From contig CAZUAH010000299.1 in NCBI GenBank assembly GCA_964617665.1, positions 1-16,597 of the forward strand: 16,597 bases of DNA. Reading direction: 5' to 3'. Shown here piece by piece: positions 1 through 8,091 of the stretch. Both the position numbers and the translations under genes were made by a program. Positions within the stretch are counted from its first letter, which is position 1. Each line of letters begins with the position of its first letter. The notes below the pieces were generated by a model. The model made no database searches, had not been told where the DNA came from, and worked only from the letters and a program-made list of their open reading frames with translations. Source of the stretch: JADHUC01 sp964617665. GTDB lineage: Bacteria > Planctomycetota > Planctomycetia > Pirellulales > Pirellulaceae.

Positions 1-2
1 CA

Positions 3-194
3 GGCCCAGTCGCACTGCACGCCGCAGGGCTGGAGCCACGCGTTACGGCGGGGCGGACCGAGGCGTCTATCAAAAGTGGGAGCGACGCCGTAGTCGCTCG
101 ACCGTTGGGACGTGACCTGATGGGGTACGTCGTTCCAGATGCGTTGTCCAGGTACGACTTGCCTGACCTTGTGGATTTACTCGAAAAACGCTGA
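3..194 (+). CDS. C-terminal end of an unidentified protein (5' end outside window)
   Basis: An open frame enters from the window edge and runs 63 codons to TGA at 192-194. The last residues read LPDLVDLLEKR after a DLMGYVVPDALSRYD stretch. Many planctomycete haem-binding or membrane-bound dehydrogenase-type proteins end in a similar way, with a 'SLMP..L..L...DL.DLLAFL' tail, so this may be the end of such a protein; that is inference from a short piece. The stop lies 62 bases before the ATG of the next gene, in the same direction, so the two could be co-transcribed. No domain can be assigned from the visible part. Confidence 0.5.
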   Translation, partial: GPVALHAAGLEPRVTAGRTEASIKSGSDAVVARPLGRDLMGYVVPDALSRYDLPDLVDLLEKR

Positions 195-240
195 GCCATT
201 GACGATGGACAACTGTGAGTATCAATAGCAATGTACGCGT

Positions 241-249
241 AGAAAAGGA
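241..249 (+). promoter_or_regulatory. Ribosome binding site deciding the start at 257
   Basis: The purine-rich stretch AGAAAAGGA ends 7 bases before the ATG at 257. The alternative in-frame GTG at 215 has no comparable site, so the ATG is preferred. Confidence 0.5.
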
Positions 250-256
250 TAGCCTG

Positions 257-1615
257 ATGCAATCTTGCGATAGCAGCATCAACCGACGTGACTTCATTCG
301 CCGAGCGGCAACGGTGGCCGTTCCAATGATTCTCCCCGCTTCGGCCTTCGCACAAGACCGACGAGCGGCCCCCAGCGATCGCATCACTCTGGGGATCGTA
401 GGGTTGGGATCCAGAGGTTTCAATCTGATCGATGCTTTTCTAGGCGAAGCCGATGCGCAAATCGTAGCCGTGTGCGACGTCGATTCCATGCACTATCGCG
501 ACAGGGCTTGGGGCCAAGGTCGGGCGTTTGGCCGCGAGCCAGCAAGGAAGCTGCTCGAAAGCCGATATGCAAAGCAAACGCCCAATACCAGATTTCGCGG
601 AGTTGGCGTGTACTCGGACTACCGCGCACTGTGCAACCGGGAGGATCTAGACGCCATCGTAGTCGCGACGCCGGATCACTGGCATGCGCTTTGTGCACTA
701 GATTCGCTGCGCGCCGGCAAAGACGTTTACTGCGAAAAGCCGATGACACATACCTTCCGCGAAGGGCAGTTGATCTGCCGCGAGGTCGCCAAACGCAAGG
801 CTGTCTTCCAAGTGGGATCGCAGCAGCGCTCCGACACCCGCTTTCGTCGTGCGGTGGAACTGATTGTCAACGGCCACATTGGCAAGGTCCGGCGTGTCGA
901 GGTGGGGCTGCCGTCCGGATACGCAGAACCGCAAGGTGACACCACAGTGCAGGTCCCGCCGGAACATCTGGATTATGACTTCTGGTGCGGCCCCGCACCA
1001 AAGTTGCCCTATATGTGGGCGAGACATCATCGCTGGTGGCGAGGCCACTTGGCCTACGGCGGCGGTGTACTGATGGATTGGATCGGCCATCACAACGATA
1101 TCGCCCATTGGGCGTTGGGCATGGACGAAAGCGGTCCGCTGAAAGTCGAGGCCGTTGGTTGGACATTCCCCGAAACAGCCGTCTACAATTCGCCGCACAA
1201 TTATGAGATCCGGTGTGAATACGCTGATGGCGTGGAAAGCACAATCTCCGATCGGAACCGTGGCGGGACAAAATGGATCGGCGACGACGGCTGGGTGTTC
1301 GTCACACGTGGTCGTCTCGAGGCGTCCGACTCGCGGTTGACCAAGACCCAATTCGATCGCGGCACGATCAAAGTCTACAACTCGCCCGGACACACGAGGA
1401 ACTTCCTCGACTGCGTGAAATCTCGCAGGCCGTGCGTCGCGCCGGCCGAGACAGCTCATCGTTCGATCACGCCAGGGCATTTGGGCTACGTAGCCAACGC
1501 CCTAGGGCGTCCTTTGCGTTGGGATGCTCAGGCCGAACAGATCCTCGGCGACGACGAGGCAGAGCAACTGCTCAAGAAGGTATCGTACCGCCAGCCGTGG
1601 CGACTGGTTGATTGA
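257..1615 (+). CDS. Tat-exported Gfo/Idh/MocA family oxidoreductase
   Basis: Predicted NAD(P)-dependent sugar or cyclitol dehydrogenase of 452 residues. A twin-arginine signal (NRRDFIRRAA, residues 9-18, then a hydrophobic stretch ending ASAFA) points to export folded with its cofactor. The Rossmann fold shows GIVGLGSRG at 46-54, VVATPDHWH near 135-143 and the family's EKP motif at 160-162 (YCEKPMTH). The C-terminal alpha/beta domain carries MDWIGHHNDIAHWALG near 273-288, the region supplying active-site histidines. Length is typical for the Tat-exported PVC members. The frame opens at GTG 215, but ATG 257 has the better ribosome binding site and gives a normal signal peptide. It is convergent with the M14 gene, with only 15 bases between the stops. 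Substrate cannot be told; relatives oxidise myo-inositol, glucose, and glycosides at C3. Confidence 0.92.
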   Translation: MQSCDSSINRRDFIRRAATVAVPMILPASAFAQDRRAAPSDRITLGIVGLGSRGFNLIDAFLGEADAQIVAVCDVDSMHYRDRAWGQGRAFGREPARKLLESRYAKQTPNTRFRGVGVYSDYRALCNREDLDAIVVATPDHWHALCALDSLRAGKDVYCEKPMTHTFREGQLICREVAKRKAVFQVGSQQRSDTRFRRAVELIVNGHIGKVRRVEVGLPSGYAEPQGDTTVQVPPEHLDYDFWCGPAPKLPYMWARHHRWWRGHLAYGGGVLMDWIGHHNDIAHWALGMDESGPLKVEAVGWTFPETAVYNSPHNYEIRCEYADGVESTISDRNRGGTKWIGDDGWVFVTRGRLEASDSRLTKTQFDRGTIKVYNSPGHTRNFLDCVKSRRPCVAPAETAHRSITPGHLGYVANALGRPLRWDAQAEQILGDDEAEQLLKKVSYRQPWRLVD

Positions 1616-1630
1616 GAGATCGACCGCAGG

Positions 1631-3685
1631 TCACTTCTCAGGCGGCGGGTACGCGAGAAACAGGGCCCGGCACAGTTCGCAGGTCACGTCGGTCTGTAGC
1701 ACGGTTCCATAAGTCTCGGCGTATCCTGCCGTCAACTCGATCAGCAGTCCGAAGCGATTCCGAGCCGACGTATTCATCAGGTAGGGCATGTTGCCGCCCA
1801 TGCGAACTCGTGTCAGCAGATACTGGCTGGATGTCTCTTCGTCGTTCTGACGCAACAGATGCCGGCCGGCCAGACGCTGATTGGCGATGTATTGGAGGTC
1901 CATGGCCAAGTATTCGTTGTCCGGATGCGCTGTCGTCGGCAGGATCGCCACTTTGTTCGAATTGGCGCTGCTGTTGCCGTGGTAATCGAGTGTGCAATAC
2001 AGGTTCGTGGCGCGGTCGACCATCGCTTTGTATGTTTGGCTTTCGGGTTCAGTGAATGGGGCCGTTCCTTTCCAGTCGTAGTCGCCTGGTGACCACGTGC
2101 CGTCTTCGTTGCTGTCGCGGCCGGTGAACTCTTCCCATTGATGGTCGCCTTGCCGGTTCAGATCGACGCCCTGCGCGTTGTGCCGTCGCCGCTGGTCGTA
2201 TCCAGAGGGGTTCAGTATGGGGACGATCTTAATTTCGACTTTGTCCAGGTCGATTGCGTCGCTCATGCGGCCCTCGGCGATTCGTTTGGCGAGAGTCAGC
2301 AGCCCGTATCCCGGTTCCCACTCGCTCCCGTGCGCCGCGGCGTAGAGGAAGTACAGCGGCGCGCCAGGCCGTCCCAGATTCAAGCTGAAGATGCGATAGT
2401 CGCCCGACGCGGGACCTTCGTCTTGAAAGCGGATTGCCGAGTGTTCGGCGGCTGTCTCTTTGGCCAAGTCGACGAGTTCCACGTAGGGGAGCTTCCTAGG
2501 GTAGTATTCGCCGAACTGAACGCGTTTGGTCAGCGTATTGGTGATCGGTGTGTATTTGTAGTATGCGTCGATGTTGCGGCAGTAGGGCTCGCGAAAAGAC
2601 AATACGTCGGCGGCAACTACTGCTCCCTGACCAACTGGTATCCGCACCAGCCCCGGTGCCCCATCGGGTCCGGCGGCCGCCACTTCGAGCCCCGGTTTTG
2701 AAAATCCTGTGGGCAGCACGAACAACTCGCCCTCGGGATGGCTGGCTCGCGGCATAATCTGGCCGACCTCGAATCCGGCGGTTGCTTCTGAGGCCTTGAC
2801 CACTCGGAGCCCCGCAGCCATCGCGGCCTGAGGTGAATTGCCCGGCTTCGATCTCACCGACACACGAATGGCCTCCACCCGCTGCCATTGGGCGAAGTTG
2901 CGGATATCCATGAATACTCGCCCACCACCGTCGGCGAATTGCAGAACTGCGTCCAACGAGGCCGCCGGCACTTCCGTGGCTTCGCACAGGACCAAAGCAC
3001 CGTCACAGTTGGCGAGTTGCTTTATTGTGTCTTCCGGGGTGAGGCGGACAAGGCCGTCGGTGAAGAGCGTCTTGAGATTCGCCAGGCACTCGTTGTCGTC
3101 AGCCAAGTCGGTCAGCAGCCCGATCCTGGGAGCCGGCGGTCGCGGACGTGGTTTGCGTTTGACGGCAAGTTCGACGTCGTCGAAGATCACGCGGCCGACG
3201 CCCTCGCGGATTTGGAGATAGGCCATCACAAACGCAGTCTCGTCGGGTACGAGGACACGGACGTGCATCTTCGTCCAGTCGAACGAGCCCTTAATCCGTC
3301 GCGACGTCGGCTGCGCTCGGATATGCTCGTCTTCGTTCATGCAGTAGAGCTGCAACATAACCGCCCCGTCGTCGGTCAGTTCCGATTTGACCCAAGCCGA
3401 CAGCTCCAGCAAGCTACCCGGCTCGACAACGATCGACCGATCGTTTCCCTGACGCAGCCGCGTGTATGCCGGCCGGACATTCTCAAGAACGGTAGCCGTG
3501 CCACCGGACCGCCCCAAGCCTTCGGCGCGATAGAGTTTGCGGCTGGAGTCCTCCGGCGTGCGCTTTTCCCAGGACGGCTGCAGGGCGTCCTCAAACTCCG
3601 GGTTGCTGAGCAGGTTTTCCGCCGCTTCCAGCTTTTCGATGCAAAGGGTAGTTATGAGTGCTGCGACGTAGAGAATGTATCGCAT
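1631..3685 (-). CDS. Secreted M14-family zinc carboxypeptidase with N-terminal beta-sandwich-like domain
   Basis: 684 residues. A signal peptide (MRYILYVAALITTLCIEKLEA) is followed by a region at about 25-175 resembling a carbohydrate-binding or jelly-roll module (NLLSNPEFE..., ELSAWVKS, DWTKMHVRV, VIFDDVEL), a proline/arginine linker at 177-187, a middle domain at about 188-365 that recalls amidotransferase-like DUF4350-type folds, and the M14 peptidase domain from about 400. Catalytic features are complete: HGSE at 452-455 (zinc ligands H452 and E455), NPSGYDQRRR and GVDLNR (substrate-binding Arg/Asn, about 492-511), zinc ligand H569 in DYHG, and general base E650 in LLIEL. The ATG at 3685 is chosen because GAGGA sits 8 bases upstream and a signal peptide follows; the frame runs open further upstream only as a shadow of the preceding gene. 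It follows the broken SGNH gene by 25 bases, probably in one transcript. It likely trims peptides or peptidoglycan-type amides outside the cytoplasm. Confidence 0.88.
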   Translation of the reverse strand: MRYILYVAALITTLCIEKLEAAENLLSNPEFEDALQPSWEKRTPEDSSRKLYRAEGLGRSGGTATVLENVRPAYTRLRQGNDRSIVVEPGSLLELSAWVKSELTDDGAVMLQLYCMNEDEHIRAQPTSRRIKGSFDWTKMHVRVLVPDETAFVMAYLQIREGVGRVIFDDVELAVKRKPRPRPPAPRIGLLTDLADDNECLANLKTLFTDGLVRLTPEDTIKQLANCDGALVLCEATEVPAASLDAVLQFADGGGRVFMDIRNFAQWQRVEAIRVSVRSKPGNSPQAAMAAGLRVVKASEATAGFEVGQIMPRASHPEGELFVLPTGFSKPGLEVAAAGPDGAPGLVRIPVGQGAVVAADVLSFREPYCRNIDAYYKYTPITNTLTKRVQFGEYYPRKLPYVELVDLAKETAAEHSAIRFQDEGPASGDYRIFSLNLGRPGAPLYFLYAAAHGSEWEPGYGLLTLAKRIAEGRMSDAIDLDKVEIKIVPILNPSGYDQRRRHNAQGVDLNRQGDHQWEEFTGRDSNEDGTWSPGDYDWKGTAPFTEPESQTYKAMVDRATNLYCTLDYHGNSSANSNKVAILPTTAHPDNEYLAMDLQYIANQRLAGRHLLRQNDEETSSQYLLTRVRMGGNMPYLMNTSARNRFGLLIELTAGYAETYGTVLQTDVTCELCRALFLAYPPPEK

Positions 3686-3710
3686 TCGTATGGTCCTCAG
3701 CCTGCCGCAG

Positions 3711-4560
3711 TCACCTGACGTCCAGTGCCTCCAACAGTTCGTGATCCTGCAGGAATGAATGTACTTCCTCCGCCGCGATTCTATGCCCGATTTCGTTCGG
3801 GTGATAGTCTGTAGGGTGGACCCATAGGGATTCCGCCGTATGCGGACGGAATGCTGGTAGCAGGTCCAGGAGTAGAATATCGTTCTCTTGACAGAAACCG
3901 TGAATCTTGTCGTGGATCTCCTGGAATGGGTAGTCGTGGAACTCATGGAGCAGGGGGAATAACACGATTGCCAGCTCACCACCGTCAGACCGTATCTGCC
4001 GGCCCAGTCTTTTCAGGAGTTGGAACTTGTCACTGGCGTTCTCGCCTTGGAACGCTTGCAGATAGGCGTTCCTGGTTACTTGGTCCAGTCGAATTCTGTC
4101 AAGGCAGTGGCAAACATAGTTGATGGAGGCGTACCGTGTGCGCCAGCGCCAAGACCATGTCCTCCCGAGTCAGGAAAGCCAGCACGTCTTTCCGCACGTC
4201 GATGCCCTCCGGAATCCTTCTGGCCGGTGCCCCCGCAGCAAATGCACCCTCAGTGCGTGAGCCCGCAGTGCACATCTCAAGCCCGTAGATGACTCGATTA
4301 TTATCTGCGCGCCTGACATCGAAATAGCGCCGAGGATTCGAGTAATACTCAAAGGCGTCCGTAAACAACACCGTGTCGCCATCGAGGATTTTCATTTCAG
4401 GTGGCACTGACACGGCAAATTGATGATAGTCTGGTCCCCAGATCCTGAGGCCGATTTCCAGACATAGGAAGCAGAACAGCAACGACAGTGCGACCGCCAA
4501 CAATCTGAAGAGCAACCGCTTCTTCTTCGACAGCCTGCAAGCGCGTGTAGATGCGGGCAT
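3711..4560 (-). pseudogene. Broken membrane-anchored SGNH/GDSL-type hydrolase gene (frameshift plus missing catalytic block)
   Basis: Two minus-strand frames together read as one protein. The first (4560-4099) has a basic start, a membrane segment (LLFRLLAVALSLLFCFLCLEIGLRI) and the 'NPRRYFDVR' region typical of membrane-anchored planctomycete SGNH proteins. The second is open from 4169 to 3711 and continues with TRYASINYVCHCLD, a beta strand ELAIVLFPLLHEF and the C-terminal SGNH block V, DYHPNEIGH, holding the catalytic Asp and His. The frame must change between 4099 and 4169. Neither frame shows the GDS nucleophile block or the GxND block. The joined product is about 280 residues, roughly 100 shorter than I would expect, so an internal deletion besides the frameshift is likely. 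Intact members act as esterases or O-acyl transferases/hydrolases on cell-surface glycans. A sequencing error could explain the frameshift but not the missing blocks. Confidence 0.72.
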
Positions 4561-4865
4561 GCTTCACCATTGGCGGCATTTTGAACTGGGAAAAGGTAGG
4601 GACACTGCCATTTTCGCACAAGTCCGTACTGAGATGAGAGTCATAGATCGTGAACTGAGTATACGAGACAACTCGTACGTAAGGAAACTACCAAATCTTC
4701 ACTGGTTTGGGCGAGACCTTCAATCCCGTCGATCTGCGACTCGTGGCCCGCCAATGCTGTCGGCCGCGACGGCTTTGCCACCTCACCGGCTTCGTGCACC
4801 CTTGACGAAGAGCGGGACGCTCGGGATCATTCGGTGAGGTGAAACCGGTTATCAGAGGCACAACC
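4561..4865. other. Intergenic region between divergent genes
   Basis: 305 bases between the SGNH remnant (minus) and the MtrA-like gene (plus), so it should hold the promoters for both. I see no convincing -10/-35 pair, operator repeat or RNA structure. A plus-strand frame at 4559-4837 has low-complexity, arginine-rich content without a ribosome binding site and is not called as a gene. Confidence 0.4.
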
Positions 4866-5576
4866 GTGACGGGAATCCGGAAAGCCGAGCCTGCTGAAGA
4901 CTATCCGTCCGAAGAAGGGTGTTATTTGCGCGGCAATCACTACTCGCCGGCGGCGGTGGTGGTGATACTTCGCTGGGAAAGGGAAAAGACGCCGCCATCG
5001 ATTGAGGAACTGACCCGAGTCGCGGTGGAGACCGGGGCCGCGCTGGCCGGAACGCTGCAGACGGAAAACGTGGGATTGGAAAAGGTGATCTGCAACGTTG
5101 TGTCCAATCCCAATATTCGTTTCCTGATCGTCTGTGGTCCGGAATCGCCCGGCCACTCGGTGGGCCAGACCATTTTGGCGCTCGAAGCAAATGGCGTTGA
5201 TGAGAAGAAACGCATCATCGGTTCGGAAGCACCGACGCCGTATCTGTTCAACTTGCCGACGGAATTCATCGAACGCTTTCGGCAGCAAGTCACCGTGATT
5301 GACCTGGTGAACGAGGGCTCGCCAGACGTCCTGAGGCAAGCTGTCTGGTCCTGTTACCAAGAAGAGCCAACGGCCTTCCGTGACTACACGCTTTGCGATC
5401 CGGGTGCCTTTCCCGAACCGCCGTTGAGTGGCAAAATCACGTGGCGGGTAAAGGATCCGGAACGGGAGCCCAAAGACGAAGGATCGCGAGCACGAATCGA
5501 GAATGCGCGGGCACTGATGGAGCGCATCAGGAAGTCTGTCGAAGCAAAGAACGGTGGCGAGAAGAGAGACTCCTAA
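4866..5576 (+). CDS. Soluble stand-alone MtrA-like cobamide-binding protein (tetrahydromethanopterin S-methyltransferase subunit A family)
   Basis: 236 residues. The sequence follows archaeal MtrA closely: KAEPAEDYP...GCYLRGNHYSPAAVV at the N-terminus, ETGAALAGTLQTENVGLEK (about 56-74), NVVSNPNIRFLIVCGPE (about 77-93), GHSVGQTILALEANGVDEK, then RIIGSEAPTPYLFNLP and the QVTVIDL strand. In MtrA the histidine in the 'CG.E..GH' segment coordinates the cobalt of the cobamide; here it is kept as H97. Methanogen MtrA ends in a membrane helix that anchors it in the MtrA-H complex. This protein instead ends in a charged, helical tail (RARIENARALMERIRKSVEAK), so it should be cytosolic. No other mtr genes are visible. 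It may serve as a corrinoid methyl carrier for a separate methyltransferase, linked to the tetrahydromethanopterin C1 metabolism known in planctomycetes (inference). The frame opens at GTG 4839; GTG 4866 is preferred because AGAGG lies about 8 bases upstream and the homology begins there. Confidence 0.82.
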   Translation: MTGIRKAEPAEDYPSEEGCYLRGNHYSPAAVVVILRWEREKTPPSIEELTRVAVETGAALAGTLQTENVGLEKVICNVVSNPNIRFLIVCGPESPGHSVGQTILALEANGVDEKKRIIGSEAPTPYLFNLPTEFIERFRQQVTVIDLVNEGSPDVLRQAVWSCYQEEPTAFRDYTLCDPGAFPEPPLSGKITWRVKDPEREPKDEGSRARIENARALMERIRKSVEAKNGGEKRDS

Positions 5577-5591
5577 CGCGATGTCCACGGT

Positions 5592-5616
5592 GACGGATTC
5601 ATCCGTCGGCTTTCTT
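5592..5616 (+). terminator. Probable intrinsic terminator of the MtrA-like gene
   Basis: Sixteen bases after the stop, GACGGAT and ATCCGTC form a perfect inverted repeat with a 2-base centre (effective 5-bp stem, 6-base loop), followed by GGCTTTCTT. The T-run is interrupted, so strength is uncertain. The remaining stretch to 5797 shows no gene. Confidence 0.45.
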
Positions 5617-5797
5617 CAAGAACGGAGGCTATCTGGGTATCTCGGAGGACGCATGGAGTCTTCTGGTGCCTCAGCGCGAATGCGAGCGGGGTCGCCTTTG
5701 ATCTGTGGTCGTGGGAGTCGTGACGATCAGAACTTGAGGGCGTCCGATCGAGGGCAAATACTGGCTGCTGCGGCGCCTTTCAATCACCGCACTCAGC

Positions 5798-6856
5798 TCA
5801 GACCGATCGTCGTTGCCGGTACTCCGTGGGAGAAATGCCCTTGATTCTCCGAAATACTTGGGCGAAATACTGACTTGACGAGAACCCATGTTCCAGGGCG
5901 ACGTTGGTGACGGTCTTTTGGGGCTCAGCCAGTAGCGCGTCTGATGCGGCTTCGACTCGTCGCCAGTTCAGGTATTCCATCGGCGGGACGTTGGTTAGTC
6001 CCTTGCAGTGGAGAGCGAATTGGGTCGCGCCCATTCCGCACCACTTGGCCATCTCGCGAACCGTCCAAGGATATGCCAGATTTTCCGTGTTCCGTTCGAG
6101 ATTTTTCCAGAACAGCTCCACGGTCCGCCGCGTGCTGGCAAGCGATTGATCGAACGAGATGCCACCTTGGCGCAGAGTATCAAGCAGCAGGACGAATAGC
6201 TCGTTAAGGTAGGCCGCAAGTCGGGAGGCGTTGCTTCCGGACTGATCCCGGTCTACTGCGGCTGCAATCCGCTGAAAACACTGAAGGACATCGCCTTTCG
6301 CATGCCAAATGGCGTCAACGGCTTGACGCAGCATCATCGTCAGCTCGTCCAAATCGGCCTTGGTTAGTACCAGCCACGACGGCCAACGCCAATCCTGGTG
6401 TGGCTGGCGAACACCGACATCCAGAATCAGCCAATGCAGGCAGCTGGGCGTTATGTTCGGGCTGCCGATGCGATGAAGCTGCCAAGGACGGGTGAAGGTC
6501 AGGTCGCCCGCTTCGAGTTGGTATTCGCCATCATCGACGGCAAATTTCAGCCTTCCTCGTTCGAGAAAAGTCAGTTCGATCCCTTCGTTGCGATGCCAGT
6601 CAAGCCCCCACGCTTGGTCGCATTCCACATTCCAGTACCCGAGATTTCGCACCCCTGGGAGTATTCCCCGGGCAAGTTTCTTACCTGGGTACAGTCCACG
6701 AACCAAGGCCGAGTAGCGAATCTTCCCTTCTGACACGGCCTGAGCAACCGGTCTGCAGGTGTCTGCCTGGTACGTCTTTCCGTGTTCTCTGTAGCTGGGT
6801 GGCAAGGCAGGCATGGCTGGAACGTGGTCAAAATCCTTCACTGGTGGATATTGCAC
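5798..6856 (-). CDS. AraC-family transcriptional regulator with cupin sensor domain
   Basis: 352 residues from a GTG. The N-terminal half contains a cupin-like sensor (about 88-150: WHRNEGIELTFLERGRL, LEAGDLTFTRPWQLHRI), of the type that binds sugars in AraC/MelR/RhaS-like regulators. The C-terminal DNA-binding domain has two helix-turn-helix units: MAKWCGMGATQFALHCK at about 269-285, and VALEHGFSSSQYFAQVF at about 319-335, with the family signature continuing to the TEYR at 344-347. There is no signal or membrane segment. No start has a strong ribosome binding site; the ATG at 6814 is an alternative that would lose 14 residues. The gene diverges from the TIM barrel gene over a 188-base gap, so those downstream sugar-enzyme genes are the natural candidates for its control. 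Its 3' end faces the MtrA-like gene. Confidence 0.9.
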   Translation of the reverse strand: MQYPPVKDFDHVPAMPALPPSYREHGKTYQADTCRPVAQAVSEGKIRYSALVRGLYPGKKLARGILPGVRNLGYWNVECDQAWGLDWHRNEGIELTFLERGRLKFAVDDGEYQLEAGDLTFTRPWQLHRIGSPNITPSCLHWLILDVGVRQPHQDWRWPSWLVLTKADLDELTMMLRQAVDAIWHAKGDVLQCFQRIAAAVDRDQSGSNASRLAAYLNELFVLLLDTLRQGGISFDQSLASTRRTVELFWKNLERNTENLAYPWTVREMAKWCGMGATQFALHCKGLTNVPPMEYLNWRRVEAASDALLAEPQKTVTNVALEHGFSSSQYFAQVFRRIKGISPTEYRQRRSV

Positions 6857-6860
6857 GACA

Positions 6861-6936
6861 ACCGCACTCGGTTGAAGGTACGATACAGCAAATCGTCGGC
6901 CTCCCGCAAGCCTCCAAACGCTTCCGCCGAGTGCGG
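6861..6936. repeat. Short inverted-repeat element, copy A (ACCGCACTCGG ends)
   Basis: The left end ACCGCACTCGG (6861-6871) has its inverted match CCGAGTGCGG at 6927-6936, enclosing 55 bases. A second element with identical ends lies at 9206-9274. The inner sequences differ. It sits in the AraC/TIM barrel promoter gap, immediately upstream of the AraC start. It could be a MITE-like element, a hairpin or an operator. Confidence 0.65.
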
Positions 6937-7032
6937 GCGGTCGCCAACCGGCCAGTGTGTCCTTCCCCGTTAGACCACAGTAGGTCGTACATTTCCGGCT
7001 CCGGCGATGGAGCCGTAATTCGAGATCAGAAT

Positions 7033-7040
7033 GGAGGAAA
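7033..7040 (+). promoter_or_regulatory. Strong ribosome binding site deciding the start at 7045
   Basis: GGAGGAAA ends 4 bases before the ATG at 7045. The frame is open upstream to 6799 but crosses the repeat element and lacks such a site, so the upstream part is not coding. Confidence 0.75.
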
Positions 7041-7044
7041 CGCT

Positions 7045-7974
7045 ATGAACACCGGGCGGACGGACGAAAGAAGCAAGGAGAGACTTCTTCTGCCAAGACG
7101 AACGATTCTGGCGGGTGCCGCTTCGGGTGCTGCGGCCGTGCTGATTCGACCGCTCCTGGGCTGTGCCGCGGATGATGTGGCCACTGAAAAACGCTGGAAG
7201 ATGAAGTTATCCACTTCGACGATCCAGTTCACTAAACTGCCGATCGAACAGGCAATCGAGCGGATCGCGAGTCTGGGCTTCGATGCAGTGGACATATGGA
7301 GCGGTCATGCGGGATGTCCACACTTGGACGATGTGGCAAATCGCCTTGGCGCGAATGGGCTGGTGGATTGCGGCAAGAGAAACGACATCGATCTGTACGC
7401 CTTTAGCGTCTATCGAGGCGGGTACCCCAGGTACGCCGAACTGATTGGCAAGGCCGGTGGCGGCGTTGCCATTCATGGTGCTGCCAAAGCCTGTAAGCCA
7501 TCGGAACTGACCGCCAAGATGAAGCAGTTCATCGAGAAGCTGAAACCCGAGATTGAATTGGCAGAGCAGTACGATTCCTACGTCGCGCTTGAGAACCACG
7601 GCGGGAACATCCTGAACACGATGGACGGTCTCAAGGCGTTCGTGGACAACAACCGAAGCAAGCGGCTTGGCGTCGCGATGGCGCCGTTCCATCTTCAGGG
7701 AGCCAAAGTATCTGTGCCCGGGGCGATCAAGACTGTGAGTGAACAACTGCTGTTCTTTTACGCGTGGCAGCGAGGCAAGGGTGTGGAGCAATTGCCCGGT
7801 CACGGCCCGGCTGACTTTACTCCCTGGATCGCTGCGCTTGCCGACATCAATTATGCATGGTATGTCAATCCGTTCATGCACCACGAACCATCACCGGACG
7901 AGATGGCCGTAGCGTTGAAGAAGTCTCGTGAGTATCTCTCCGACTGCTATGACAAGGCGGTGCCGCATGGATAG
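7045..7974 (+). CDS. Tat-exported AP-endonuclease-2-like (xylose isomerase-like) TIM barrel protein, probable lipoprotein
   Basis: 309 residues. A twin-arginine motif (LPRRTILAG, 16-24) is followed by a hydrophobic stretch ending in PLLGC, a possible lipobox with Cys40, so the product may be a Tat-exported lipoprotein. From residue 53 it reads as a sugar phosphate isomerase/epimerase-type barrel: STSTIQFTKLPIEQAIERIASLGFDAVDIW, then IHGAAKA, VALENHGG (metal-ligand Glu183) and APFHLQG (His216). The usual second-shell or ligand Asp two positions before-but-one of that His ('DPFH') is Ala213 here. Family members isomerise, epimerise or dehydrate sugars and keto-sugars using a divalent metal. The gene is 117 bases upstream of the AKR-like gene in the same direction and opposite the AraC regulator. 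Confidence 0.87.
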   Translation: MNTGRTDERSKERLLLPRRTILAGAASGAAAVLIRPLLGCAADDVATEKRWKMKLSTSTIQFTKLPIEQAIERIASLGFDAVDIWSGHAGCPHLDDVANRLGANGLVDCGKRNDIDLYAFSVYRGGYPRYAELIGKAGGGVAIHGAAKACKPSELTAKMKQFIEKLKPEIELAEQYDSYVALENHGGNILNTMDGLKAFVDNNRSKRLGVAMAPFHLQGAKVSVPGAIKTVSEQLLFFYAWQRGKGVEQLPGHGPADFTPWIAALADINYAWYVNPFMHHEPSPDEMAVALKKSREYLSDCYDKAVPHG

Positions 7975-8091
7975 ACGGCAGGAGAGACCTCGGAGAGCTG
8001 CGACCAGATCAACGTCCTCACAGATTTATGAGCGTTGGCGTCAGACAAACACACGTGACTTAGATGTCCTCGAACGAAAGGAGATTCAATC

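Noticed and set aside
3686..3982. N-terminal extension of the M14 frame
   Set aside because: It is a Ser/Thr/Arg-rich out-of-frame reading of the SGNH remnant; the ATG at 3685 has a ribosome binding site and signal peptide.
4559..4837. Small plus-strand frame upstream of the MtrA-like gene
   Set aside because: No ribosome binding site, no recognisable motif, Arg-rich biased content, and its start overlaps the SGNH remnant start.
4827..5588. Minus-strand open frame of 253 codons opposite the MtrA-like gene
   Set aside because: Clear MtrA homology on the plus strand; the antisense frame is unstructured and rich in Arg/Phe/Asp.
6799..7044. N-terminal extension of the TIM barrel frame
   Set aside because: Crosses the inverted-repeat element and the start of the AraC gene; GGAGGAAA just before 7045 decides the start.
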